Origin: Maricaulis sp034659015
GTDB taxonomy: Bacteria; Pseudomonadota; Alphaproteobacteria; Caulobacterales; Maricaulaceae
Direction: 5' to 3'
DNA: 64,000 nucleotides
Assembly (NCBI GenBank): GCA_034659015.1
Contig: JAYEGL010000001.1
Span: forward strand, 496,001 to 560,000
A program made the translations under genes and the position numbers. A model generated the notes under the pieces. It did not search any database. It was not told the origin of the DNA and was given only the letters and a program-made list of their open reading frames with translations. Below are positions 50,513 through 57,575 of the stretch, piece after piece (the stretch's first letter is position 1; each line of letters begins with the position of its first letter).

Positions 50513-50530
50513 TTACTGGTTGACCAATTA
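50513..50530. promoter_or_regulatory. TetR-type operator before the PhyH-betA operon
   Basis: TTACTGGTTGACCAATTA is an imperfect inverted repeat with core TGGT-TG-ACCA. It matches the site at 48171-48188 at most positions (TWAYTG-N6-CAATTA, then CATTTT against CTTTTT). It lies 58 bases before the PhyH start and 134 bases before the TetR start. Confidence 0.6.
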
Positions 50531-50588
50531 CATTTTAGACGGCAGGCTGAAAAGAACAAGCCCATCCGCAGCGGGAGAGAGTGAGCAC

Positions 50589-51422
50589 ATGACGGTCAGC
50601 GTGGAACGCCTGTCCGGCCCGTCATCGCCGGAAGAGATCAATGCGGCACTCGACACGGACGGTGTCGTCATTGTCGAGAACTTTCTCGAAACCGGGCTGA
50701 TCGACCGGCTCAACGCCGAGCTCGAGCCCTACATTTCCGCCTACAAGAACCGTGACGTCAAATCCCTCTATGATGACTTCCTTGGCGGTTCGACGGTCCG
50801 TCTGCACGGCATCGCCGCCAAGAGCGACAGCTTTCCCGAGGTCCTGACGGACCCGCGGATCATGGCTGTGGCGGGTCATGTCCTGCTGCCCCGCTGCACC
50901 GACTTCCGGCTGAGCTCGGCGGAACTCATAGAGATCCGGGGCGGGGAAACCGCCCAGCTCATCCACCGCGACGACGGATCCTGGGCGGCTGCGGGAACCG
51001 ACGCATCGCCCCTGGTGGTCAACTTCATGATCGCACTGAGCGACTACACGGCGGACAATGGCGCCACGACGGTGGTGCCGGGAAGCCATCGCTGGCCGCT
51101 CGACCGCGAGCCGAAGCCGGAAGAGTGTGCGGCTGCCGCCATGCCGAAGGGCTCTGCGGCCATCTTCCGCGGCGACACGCTGCACGGCGGCGGCAACAAT
51201 ACCAGCGGCACGCCCCGGCGGGGCCTGTCGGTCTCCTACTGCCAGGGCTGGCTCCTGCCCGTCGAGAACAGCTGGCTGGGCGTGCCCCTCGAACGCGTCC
51301 GGCAATTCCCGCAACGCGCCCAGGAACTGCTCGGCTACGAAGTCTATGACGGCGTCGAGCAGGGCGGCGGCCAGATCAACATGTACGAAGTCGGCTCGCC
51401 GAAAGTCCTGCTGGAGCCATGA
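50589..51422 (+). CDS. PhyH-family Fe(II)/2-oxoglutarate dioxygenase
   Basis: A 277-residue oxygenase of the phytanoyl-CoA dioxygenase family. The iron ligands are His126 and Asp128 (LIHRDDG) and His199 (TLHGGGNN), and Arg210 is a candidate 2-oxoglutarate ligand. Members hydroxylate or demethylate small metabolites, including quaternary amines and hydroxylated compatible solutes. GAGAG precedes ATG 50589. It overlaps betA by 4 bases, so its product and BetA's substrate are probably linked. A hydroxylated substrate would suit both BetA and the hydroxyacid dehydrogenase. The actual substrate is unknown. Confidence 0.88.
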   Translation: MTVSVERLSGPSSPEEINAALDTDGVVIVENFLETGLIDRLNAELEPYISAYKNRDVKSLYDDFLGGSTVRLHGIAAKSDSFPEVLTDPRIMAVAGHVLLPRCTDFRLSSAELIEIRGGETAQLIHRDDGSWAAAGTDASPLVVNFMIALSDYTADNGATTVVPGSHRWPLDREPKPEECAAAAMPKGSAAIFRGDTLHGGGNNTSGTPRRGLSVSYCQGWLLPVENSWLGVPLERVRQFPQRAQELLGYEVYDGVEQGGGQINMYEVGSPKVLLEP

Positions 51423-53068
51423 GCGTGAGCGGGGCGAGACAGATCGGCGAGGTCGACTACGTAATTGTGGGGGCCGGGTCGGCGGGCTGCGTCCTCGCGT
51501 CCCGCCTGTCCGAGAGCGGCACGGACGCAGTGGCCGTCCTGGAATATGGCGGTACCGATATCGGGCCGTTCATCCAGATGCCGGCGGCGCTCTCCTATCC
51601 GATGAACATGCGCCGCTATGACTGGGGTTACCGCACCGAGCCGGAAACACATATCGGCGGCCGGCAGCTGGCCGCGCCGCGCGGCAAGGTGCTCGGCGGA
51701 TCCTCCTCGATCAACGGGCTGGTGTATGTGCGCGGTCATCCGAAGGACTTCGACGGCTGGGCCGAAGCGGGCGCCGACGGTTGGGCCTGGCGCGATGTCG
51801 AGCCCTATTTCCGCAAGCTGGAGAATGTCGAAGGCGTCGATCCCGCAATCCGGGGCACAGAAGGCCCGATGCATATCACCCGCCCCGCGCAGGACCATCC
51901 CCTCGACCAGGCCTTCATGGCGGCGGCGGAACAGGCCGGTTTCGATCGGACCGAAGACTATAACGGCCGGCGCCAGGAGGGGTTCGGCCCGATGGAGCAG
52001 ACCATCTGGCGCGGACGCCGCTGGTCCACGGCCAACGCCTATCTCAAACCGGCGCGTGATCGCGGCAATCTCGTTGTGCATCGCGGCCTGGCGAGCCGTG
52101 TCCTGTTCGAGGGCGATCGCGCCGTCGGTGTGGAATACGTCAGGGGCGGGGAACGCCGGGTTCTGAGGGCGCGCAAGGAAGTGATTGTCGCCGCCTCGGC
52201 ATTCAATTCGCCCAAGCTGCTGATGCTGTCCGGTATCGGACCGGCGGCGGACCTCGCACATCTGGGCATTCCGCTACGGGCGGACCGGCCCGGGGTCGGC
52301 GCCAATCTGCAGGACCATCTGGAGGTCTACCTGCAGATGGAATGCACCCGGCCGATCACCCTTCGCCGCTACATGAATCCCGTGAGCAAGGGTCTGGCCG
52401 GCCTGCAATGGATGTTGTCGCAAACCGGGATCGGGGCCAGCAACCATTTCGAGACGGCGGGCTTTGTCCGCGTCATGCCCGATGCCGACTATCCCGACGC
52501 CCAGTACCATTTCCTGCCCGCGGCGATCCGCTATGACGGCAGCCAGCCGGCGCGCAGACACGGCTTCCAGGCGCATATCGGTCCGACACGGTCGAAATCG
52601 CGCGGACAGGTGCGCCTGAGGTCGGCCGATCCACATGCCCCGCCCCGCATCCATTTCAACTACATGTCCGAGCCCAGCGACTGGGAGGCGTTCCGGGCCT
52701 GTATCCGGCTGACCCGGAAAATCTTCGCGCAGAAGGCTTTCGCACCCTACAGCGGCGGCGAGATCATGCCGGGTCCGGACTGTTCGAGCGATGCCGACAT
52801 CGACCGCTTCGTGGCCAGCGAGGTGGAAAGCGCCTATCATCCCTGCGGAACCTGCCGGATCGGCAGCGAGGACGATCGCATGGCCGTCGTCGATGCGCAG
52901 TGCCGCGTCATCGGTGTCGAGGGACTTCGCGTGGTGGACTCGTCCGTATTCCCGAATGTCACCAACGGCAATATCAACGGACCGACCATCATGCTGGCCG
53001 AGAAGACGGCGGATCATATTCGCGGACGGGTCTGCGCGGACAGCCGGCCGGAAAGCGCCGTGGCGTGA
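51419..53068 (+). CDS. betA: Choline-dehydrogenase-type GMC oxidoreductase
   Basis: A 549-residue FAD enzyme of the GMC family. It has the dinucleotide loop VGAGSAGCVLASRL (17-30), the GMC signature GKVLGGSSSINGLVYVRGH, and BetA-like blocks GIGASNHFETAGFVR, QYHFLPAAIRYDGS, SRGQVRLRS and YHPCGTCRIG; the last contains the active-site His. It should oxidise a primary alcohol to an aldehyde that BetB takes further. Similarity to E. coli BetA is strong by eye, yet alcohols other than choline (for example polyethylene-glycol-type alcohols handled by related enzymes in sphingomonads) cannot be excluded. It is coupled with PhyH upstream and the MFS gene downstream. Confidence 0.9.
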   Translation: MSVSGARQIGEVDYVIVGAGSAGCVLASRLSESGTDAVAVLEYGGTDIGPFIQMPAALSYPMNMRRYDWGYRTEPETHIGGRQLAAPRGKVLGGSSSINGLVYVRGHPKDFDGWAEAGADGWAWRDVEPYFRKLENVEGVDPAIRGTEGPMHITRPAQDHPLDQAFMAAAEQAGFDRTEDYNGRRQEGFGPMEQTIWRGRRWSTANAYLKPARDRGNLVVHRGLASRVLFEGDRAVGVEYVRGGERRVLRARKEVIVAASAFNSPKLLMLSGIGPAADLAHLGIPLRADRPGVGANLQDHLEVYLQMECTRPITLRRYMNPVSKGLAGLQWMLSQTGIGASNHFETAGFVRVMPDADYPDAQYHFLPAAIRYDGSQPARRHGFQAHIGPTRSKSRGQVRLRSADPHAPPRIHFNYMSEPSDWEAFRACIRLTRKIFAQKAFAPYSGGEIMPGPDCSSDADIDRFVASEVESAYHPCGTCRIGSEDDRMAVVDAQCRVIGVEGLRVVDSSVFPNVTNGNINGPTIMLAEKTADHIRGRVCADSRPESAVA

Positions 53069-54255
53069 ACACACCATCCAGCCAGCCCGGTCTTCCCTCC
53101 GCGGGGCCGCCTGTCCTCTCCGAGATGCTCGCCGCAATCCTGATGGGCGGGCTGGGCGTGACGGTCATTGTGTCGATGCCTCTGCTCGGCCCCCTGTTCG
53201 GGCATCATTTCGGGGTCGTCGGCGCCGATATCGGCATTGTCAGCCTTGCGAACCTGCTGGGCACCGCCGCCGGCTCGCTCTTCGTGACGATCCGGCTCGA
53301 CCGTCTTCCCTGGCGGCGCACCAGTCTGGTGGCGGCCGTCCTCGCCCTGACCGCCCAGCTCCTTGTGGCCGCCATGCCGGGTTTCGCCGCGGCTGCCGTA
53401 CTGGAGACGGTGACGGGCCTCGCCGCGGGCGTGCTTCTGGCCCTGTCGTCGGCGATTGTCGGTCAGGCCGGGCAATCCGATCGCGGTTTCGCCTTTATCC
53501 TCGCCCTGCAGGCCGTTGTCGCCGTGGGATGTCTGGTCGGGCTTCCGGTTGTCGCCGAGCGCGCCGGGGCGCCGGTCGCCTTCGCGGCCGTGGCCTTGCC
53601 ATTCCTCGCTATCGTCCCGGCCGCCTTCCTGCTGCGCCCCGCCGCGAACCGCCATCCGGCCGGGCCGGACGCGCCGTCGGGTGGCGGGTGGAACCGGGGC
53701 GTGCTGGCCCTGGTCACGGCGCACTTCCTGTTTTCCGCCTCGGTCGGCATTCTGTGGACCTTCTCCGCCGTGCTGGGCGGAATGTCGGGCCTGGCCGACA
53801 TTTCCATGGGGCTTTCCCTGGCGGTCGGCAATGTCGCCGCCCTGTTCGGATCGCTCGCCGCCGCGGCCATCAACCTGCGTTACGGGCGCATTCTCCCGCT
53901 GGGGATCGTCAGCCTGCTTCTCCTGGTCAGCGCCGCGCTGTTTGCCACGGAAACCGACATGATGCGCTTCAACCTCGCCTGCGCGCTCTACCTGCTCGCC
54001 TGGGGCGGCGGCATGCCCTTTTTCATGGGTGCGGTGTCGCAATTCGACCGGGGCGACCGGATCACGGCGCTGCTGCCGGTCCTGGCATTTGCCGGCATGG
54101 CGGCGGGTCCGGCGATCGTGGTCATGATGCCCGGGATGAATCTCTTCCAGGCCGTCGCCTGGGCGACGGCGGCGCTGGCCATCCTCGCCTTCGCGCTGAT
54201 CGCTTCCGTGTCCTTGGGGCCGCGCACCAAGGGACGCGGTGAACCCGCGCAATAG
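53065..54255 (+). CDS. MFS transporter
   Basis: A 396-residue inner-membrane carrier with about 12 hydrophobic segments. It starts with GTG 53065, which overlaps the betA stop by 4 bases (GTGA). The loop after helix 2 reads RLDRLPWRR, similar to the MFS protein at 38553-39770, and the two may be distant paralogs. As the last gene of the PhyH-betA operon it probably carries the pathway's substrate across the inner membrane after TBDR import. It is not a BCCT-type choline carrier (BetT), which argues that the substrate may not be plain choline. Confidence 0.85.
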   Translation: MNTPSSQPGLPSAGPPVLSEMLAAILMGGLGVTVIVSMPLLGPLFGHHFGVVGADIGIVSLANLLGTAAGSLFVTIRLDRLPWRRTSLVAAVLALTAQLLVAAMPGFAAAAVLETVTGLAAGVLLALSSAIVGQAGQSDRGFAFILALQAVVAVGCLVGLPVVAERAGAPVAFAAVALPFLAIVPAAFLLRPAANRHPAGPDAPSGGGWNRGVLALVTAHFLFSASVGILWTFSAVLGGMSGLADISMGLSLAVGNVAALFGSLAAAAINLRYGRILPLGIVSLLLLVSAALFATETDMMRFNLACALYLLAWGGGMPFFMGAVSQFDRGDRITALLPVLAFAGMAAGPAIVVMMPGMNLFQAVAWATAALAILAFALIASVSLGPRTKGRGEPAQ

Positions 54256-54380
54256 GTCGCCCCGGAGACTGCGAAAATTATGCAGACAGTGGCGGTTGTG
54301 CGGGCGCAATCGCAAGGTTTTCTCCCCGGACAGGGCCTAGTCTGACGGCTATGCTCAGGGCCGGAGGACGAGGAATTTCC

Positions 54381-56165
54381 ATGTTTCGCACGACACGTTT
54401 TGCACGATACGCCGCGCTGTGCGTGATCGGATTCATCTGGACCGCGGCCGGGCTCCCTGGTGCTCCGGCGCAGGATGCCGATGCACCGGCGCTCTCGCTC
54501 ACGCTCGCGCCCCGTGCGGCGGCGGACGGGCAATCCATCGAGACCGTCGAGGTCCGGCTCGTGCTTGACGGGGTCCAGACCGGTGCCGGCGACCCGCTGC
54601 TGCGGCTCCCGCTCATCGCCAGCAATGTCGATACGGTGGCCACCGTACTCGACGGGCTGTCGGCCTCGGATGCCGCGGGGGACCTCGCCCTGACCGCCCG
54701 CGATGTCGACCGGCCCGAGGAAAGTGCCCGCGATGCGCTCAGCGGCGGTCCGTCCCGCGAATGGGTGACCGGCCGCGCGACGCAGGGCGCCGTGACGGTC
54801 CGCTATACGGTTCCGGCCGATGCCACGCTGCCGCCGCGCGGCCCGGCTCCGCCCTTCGCTTTCACCGACGACGGTGGCGGCGTCTCGGCGGCCGGCCACA
54901 TCTTCCTGCTCCTGCCGCCGCAACCCGGACCCTATCGGGTCACCATCGACTGGGACCTGTCGGACGCGCCGGAGGCCAGCCGGGGCATCAGCTCGTTCGG
55001 CGAAGGCCGGGTCGTTCTTCCCGAACCGGTGAGCGGCGCGGTCTTGCGCATGGCTTTCTACATGGCCGGCGACATCGTGACCTGGCCGGAAACGGTTCCG
55101 CCGACCGGTTTCTTCGGCGCAATCCAGGGAACCCCGCCCTTCGACGGCCCGCAACTGCTGTCCTGGGCCGGCACGCTCTACGATCAGTATGCCGAGTTCT
55201 TCGGCGAGGCCGGAGCGTCGGCCTACGGCGTCTTCATGCGATACAACCCCGTCAATGCCGGCGGTGGTGTGGGCCTGCACCGCTCTTTCGTGATCACGTT
55301 CGGCGAGGCTGACGGCGACAGCGATACGGGCGGGCTGAAATCCACCCTGGCGCACGAGATGTTCCACACCTTCCAGCCCTTCATCGAGGAGCCCGGCGGG
55401 CTCGAATCCTCCTGGTTCGGCGAAGGGCTGGCAACCTTCTACCAGAGCCGTCTGCCCCTGCGCTTCGGCCAGATCGCGCCGGAGGCTTTTCTGGAGGATC
55501 TGAATTTCCATGCCGGGCGGTATTACAGCTCTATCGTGGCAACGGCACCGAACAGCGCCGTGCCCGAACGCTTCTGGGCGGACACTCGGATCCGCACGCT
55601 GCCCTATGACCGCGGCATGCTGTATTTCGCGACCGTCGATCACGCCGTGCGAACGGCGTCGGACGGGGCCCGCTCTCTGGACGATCTGATGCTGGCCATG
55701 CTGGAGCGTCAGCAGGCCGGTGAAACGCTCTCGAATGCGGACTGGGAAGCCGTCCTGGAGGCGGAGCTGGGCGCGGACGCCGTTGCCGGCTTCAGGGCCT
55801 TCCTTGAAGGCGCGATGCCCGTGCCGGCGTCCGATGCCTTCGGTCCGTGCTTCCGGCGCACGACACGTATGCTGCGCCGCTACGAGCTGGGCTTCGATAC
55901 GGCCGTTTTGGCCGAGCCGGTCCGCATCGTGCGGGGCCTTGAGCCGGGGTCGGCTGCCGCGCAGGCCGGCATCCGCGACGGCGACGAGATTGTCCATCCC
56001 GTGCCCCAGGACCATTTGCAGGGCGATCAGGATGCGCGGCTCACCCTGGTCATCCGTCGCGATGGCGAGGAATTCGCGGTGACATACCTGCCCCGCGGCG
56101 AAACCGTCGAAGCGTACCAGTGGGAACGGGTGGAGGGCGTGCCCGATCGGACCTGCGCCCTGTAG
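54381..56165 (+). CDS. M61-like zinc metallopeptidase with C-terminal PDZ domain
   Basis: A 594-residue exported protein. Signal peptide about residues 1-30 (ending GAPAQ), a beta-rich N-terminal domain, and a gluzincin-type catalytic domain. Zinc ligands are His325, His329 (HEMFH) and Glu348 (WFGEGLATFY), with catalytic Glu326. A PDZ-like tail (from about 505: ELGFDTAVLAEPVRIVRGLEPGSAAAQAGIRDGDEIV) ends the protein. Spacing fits the M61 (glycyl aminopeptidase-like) family. GAGGA with AGGAA precedes ATG 54381. A paralog lies at 60808-62595 with the same layout. Confidence 0.88.
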   Translation: MFRTTRFARYAALCVIGFIWTAAGLPGAPAQDADAPALSLTLAPRAAADGQSIETVEVRLVLDGVQTGAGDPLLRLPLIASNVDTVATVLDGLSASDAAGDLALTARDVDRPEESARDALSGGPSREWVTGRATQGAVTVRYTVPADATLPPRGPAPPFAFTDDGGGVSAAGHIFLLLPPQPGPYRVTIDWDLSDAPEASRGISSFGEGRVVLPEPVSGAVLRMAFYMAGDIVTWPETVPPTGFFGAIQGTPPFDGPQLLSWAGTLYDQYAEFFGEAGASAYGVFMRYNPVNAGGGVGLHRSFVITFGEADGDSDTGGLKSTLAHEMFHTFQPFIEEPGGLESSWFGEGLATFYQSRLPLRFGQIAPEAFLEDLNFHAGRYYSSIVATAPNSAVPERFWADTRIRTLPYDRGMLYFATVDHAVRTASDGARSLDDLMLAMLERQQAGETLSNADWEAVLEAELGADAVAGFRAFLEGAMPVPASDAFGPCFRRTTRMLRRYELGFDTAVLAEPVRIVRGLEPGSAAAQAGIRDGDEIVHPVPQDHLQGDQDARLTLVIRRDGEEFAVTYLPRGETVEAYQWERVEGVPDRTCAL

Positions 56166-56187
56166 GCTGGCGTAAGCGGGCCGCGGG

Positions 56188-57324
56188 TCAGATGGCTTCG
56201 CGCACCTGCCGCGCGCGATAGTCGCGCAATCCGTGAGTGAGCAGGGACAGGCCGGCTTCCAGCCGGTCGGCCGGCTGGGCGTGTCCGATGCGGACATGAC
56301 CGGGCATGCCGAACAGTTCGCCCGGCGCGACGATCACGTCGCAATGCGTCATCAGCCAGTCCGAAAAGGCATGCGTGTCCTCGATCCCGACCAGGCGCGG
56401 GAAGGAGATGCAGCCATGAGCGGGCAACCGTCCCTCGACCAGTTTCTCGGCCTGCCAGAGATCGTAATAGCGTGCGATGACGGGGCGCGCCTGCTCGATC
56501 AGGTCGCGGACATAGGCGTCGAAGGGTTCCGGGTTTTCCAGCACCAGGGCGGCGACGGCATGGCCGAGCTTGGAGACGCCGAAGGCATAGCGGTCGTTGA
56601 AGGCGCGCAACGAGGCCAGCGTGTCGCCGGACGCGATGATCCAGCCGCACCGCACCGAGCTGAGACCGTAGATCTTGGTCAGGCTGGAAATGGTGATGAC
56701 GTTCGGCGAGCGCGTGGCGGCGACCGAGGTCCGCGTGGCGGCGGGTCCGTAGTCGCGATAGACCTCGTCGACCACCAGCCAGAAACCGCGCTGGTCCGCG
56801 AGCTGTGTCAGCCGTTCCAGCTGTTCCGGCGGCAAGGGCTCGCTGGACGGATTGTGAAGGTCGGACACGACGACCATGCGCGTGCGGGGCGTCAGCGCGG
56901 CCTCGAAAGCGTCCATGTCGATAGCGAAGTCGGGAGCGCGCCGGGGAAAATGGTCGACCGCCAGCCCGTTGGAATGGGCCAGGCTGTCGAAGAGTTCGAA
57001 ATGCGGCGTCTCGATCAACACGTGATCGCCCGCCTCGAGGAGCGCCCGGTAGACGGTGTGCAGGCCTTCCGTGGCCCCCGTCGTGCTGATGATGCGGTCC
57101 CGCGGCACATCGTAGCGCCGGGCGAGCGCCGCGACCGCGTAGGGATTGCCGTTGACGAAGGCGCTGGTGTAGCGCGAGGTGATGTCATGTCCGAACGCGT
57201 TGTCGATCGTTTCGCTGAGCAGGGTTTCCGGCTCGGGGACGGAACTGTCGAACAGCGCCCACGCATCCCTAGGCTGTCGTCGGAGGCGATCGATGGTCTG
57301 GCGGATCCAGAGCGCATAATCCAT
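56188..57324 (-). CDS. Class I/II PLP aminotransferase
   Basis: A 378-residue aspartate-aminotransferase-fold enzyme. Cofactor-binding residues visible are Asn158 (DLHNPSSEP), Asp186 and Tyr189 (VVDEVYRDYGP), and the PLP lysine Lys217 (SSLTKIYGLSSVRCGWI). The terminal arginine that binds the alpha-carboxylate is in GHVRIGHA. The substrate is unclear. The start at ATG 57324 gives the usual N-terminal helix; the open frame continues upstream without similarity. It is convergent with the M61 gene (22-base gap). The TBDR upstream in the same direction is separated from it by a hairpin and 251 bases. Confidence 0.88.
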   Translation of the reverse strand: MDYALWIRQTIDRLRRQPRDAWALFDSSVPEPETLLSETIDNAFGHDITSRYTSAFVNGNPYAVAALARRYDVPRDRIISTTGATEGLHTVYRALLEAGDHVLIETPHFELFDSLAHSNGLAVDHFPRRAPDFAIDMDAFEAALTPRTRMVVVSDLHNPSSEPLPPEQLERLTQLADQRGFWLVVDEVYRDYGPAATRTSVAATRSPNVITISSLTKIYGLSSVRCGWIIASGDTLASLRAFNDRYAFGVSKLGHAVAALVLENPEPFDAYVRDLIEQARPVIARYYDLWQAEKLVEGRLPAHGCISFPRLVGIEDTHAFSDWLMTHCDVIVAPGELFGMPGHVRIGHAQPADRLEAGLSLLTHGLRDYRARQVREAI

Positions 57325-57524
57325 GGCGGGGAGATTCTTTCTGCGGCCTCGGAGCCGCCTCGATCGAGTGTCTAACCGGATCCCGTGATAGGGAGGTCCA
57401 CCGGCAATTGTTATGTGTTCGGCGGTTCGCCGACTTGTCGTGCCGCATAATTTGTTCCGCCTGATCCAGGCGCGGCCGACCCGAGATCGGTCTGCGTGCC
57501 GCAAGGCACGGTGTGGTCGGGCCG

Positions 57525-57561
57525 GGCCGGAGCGGACCCTTGTCGGCGATCCGCTCCGGCC
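57525..57561 (-). terminator. Strong hairpin after the TBDR
   Basis: GGCCGGAGCGGA (57525-57536) pairs perfectly with TCCGCTCCGGCC (57550-57561) across a 13-base loop. It lies 14 bases after the minus-strand TBDR stop (57576). No T run follows on the minus strand, so termination may need Rho or the hairpin may protect the mRNA end. The rest of 57325-57524 shows no gene and contains the promoter region of the aminotransferase. Confidence 0.55.
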
Positions 57562-57575
57562 GCGCCCGAAGGGCT

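Noticed and set aside
57525..57561. The 12-base-stem hairpin as an attachment site or mobile-element end
   Set aside because: It has no second copy and no recombinase nearby. Its place just after a stop codon fits an mRNA-end hairpin.
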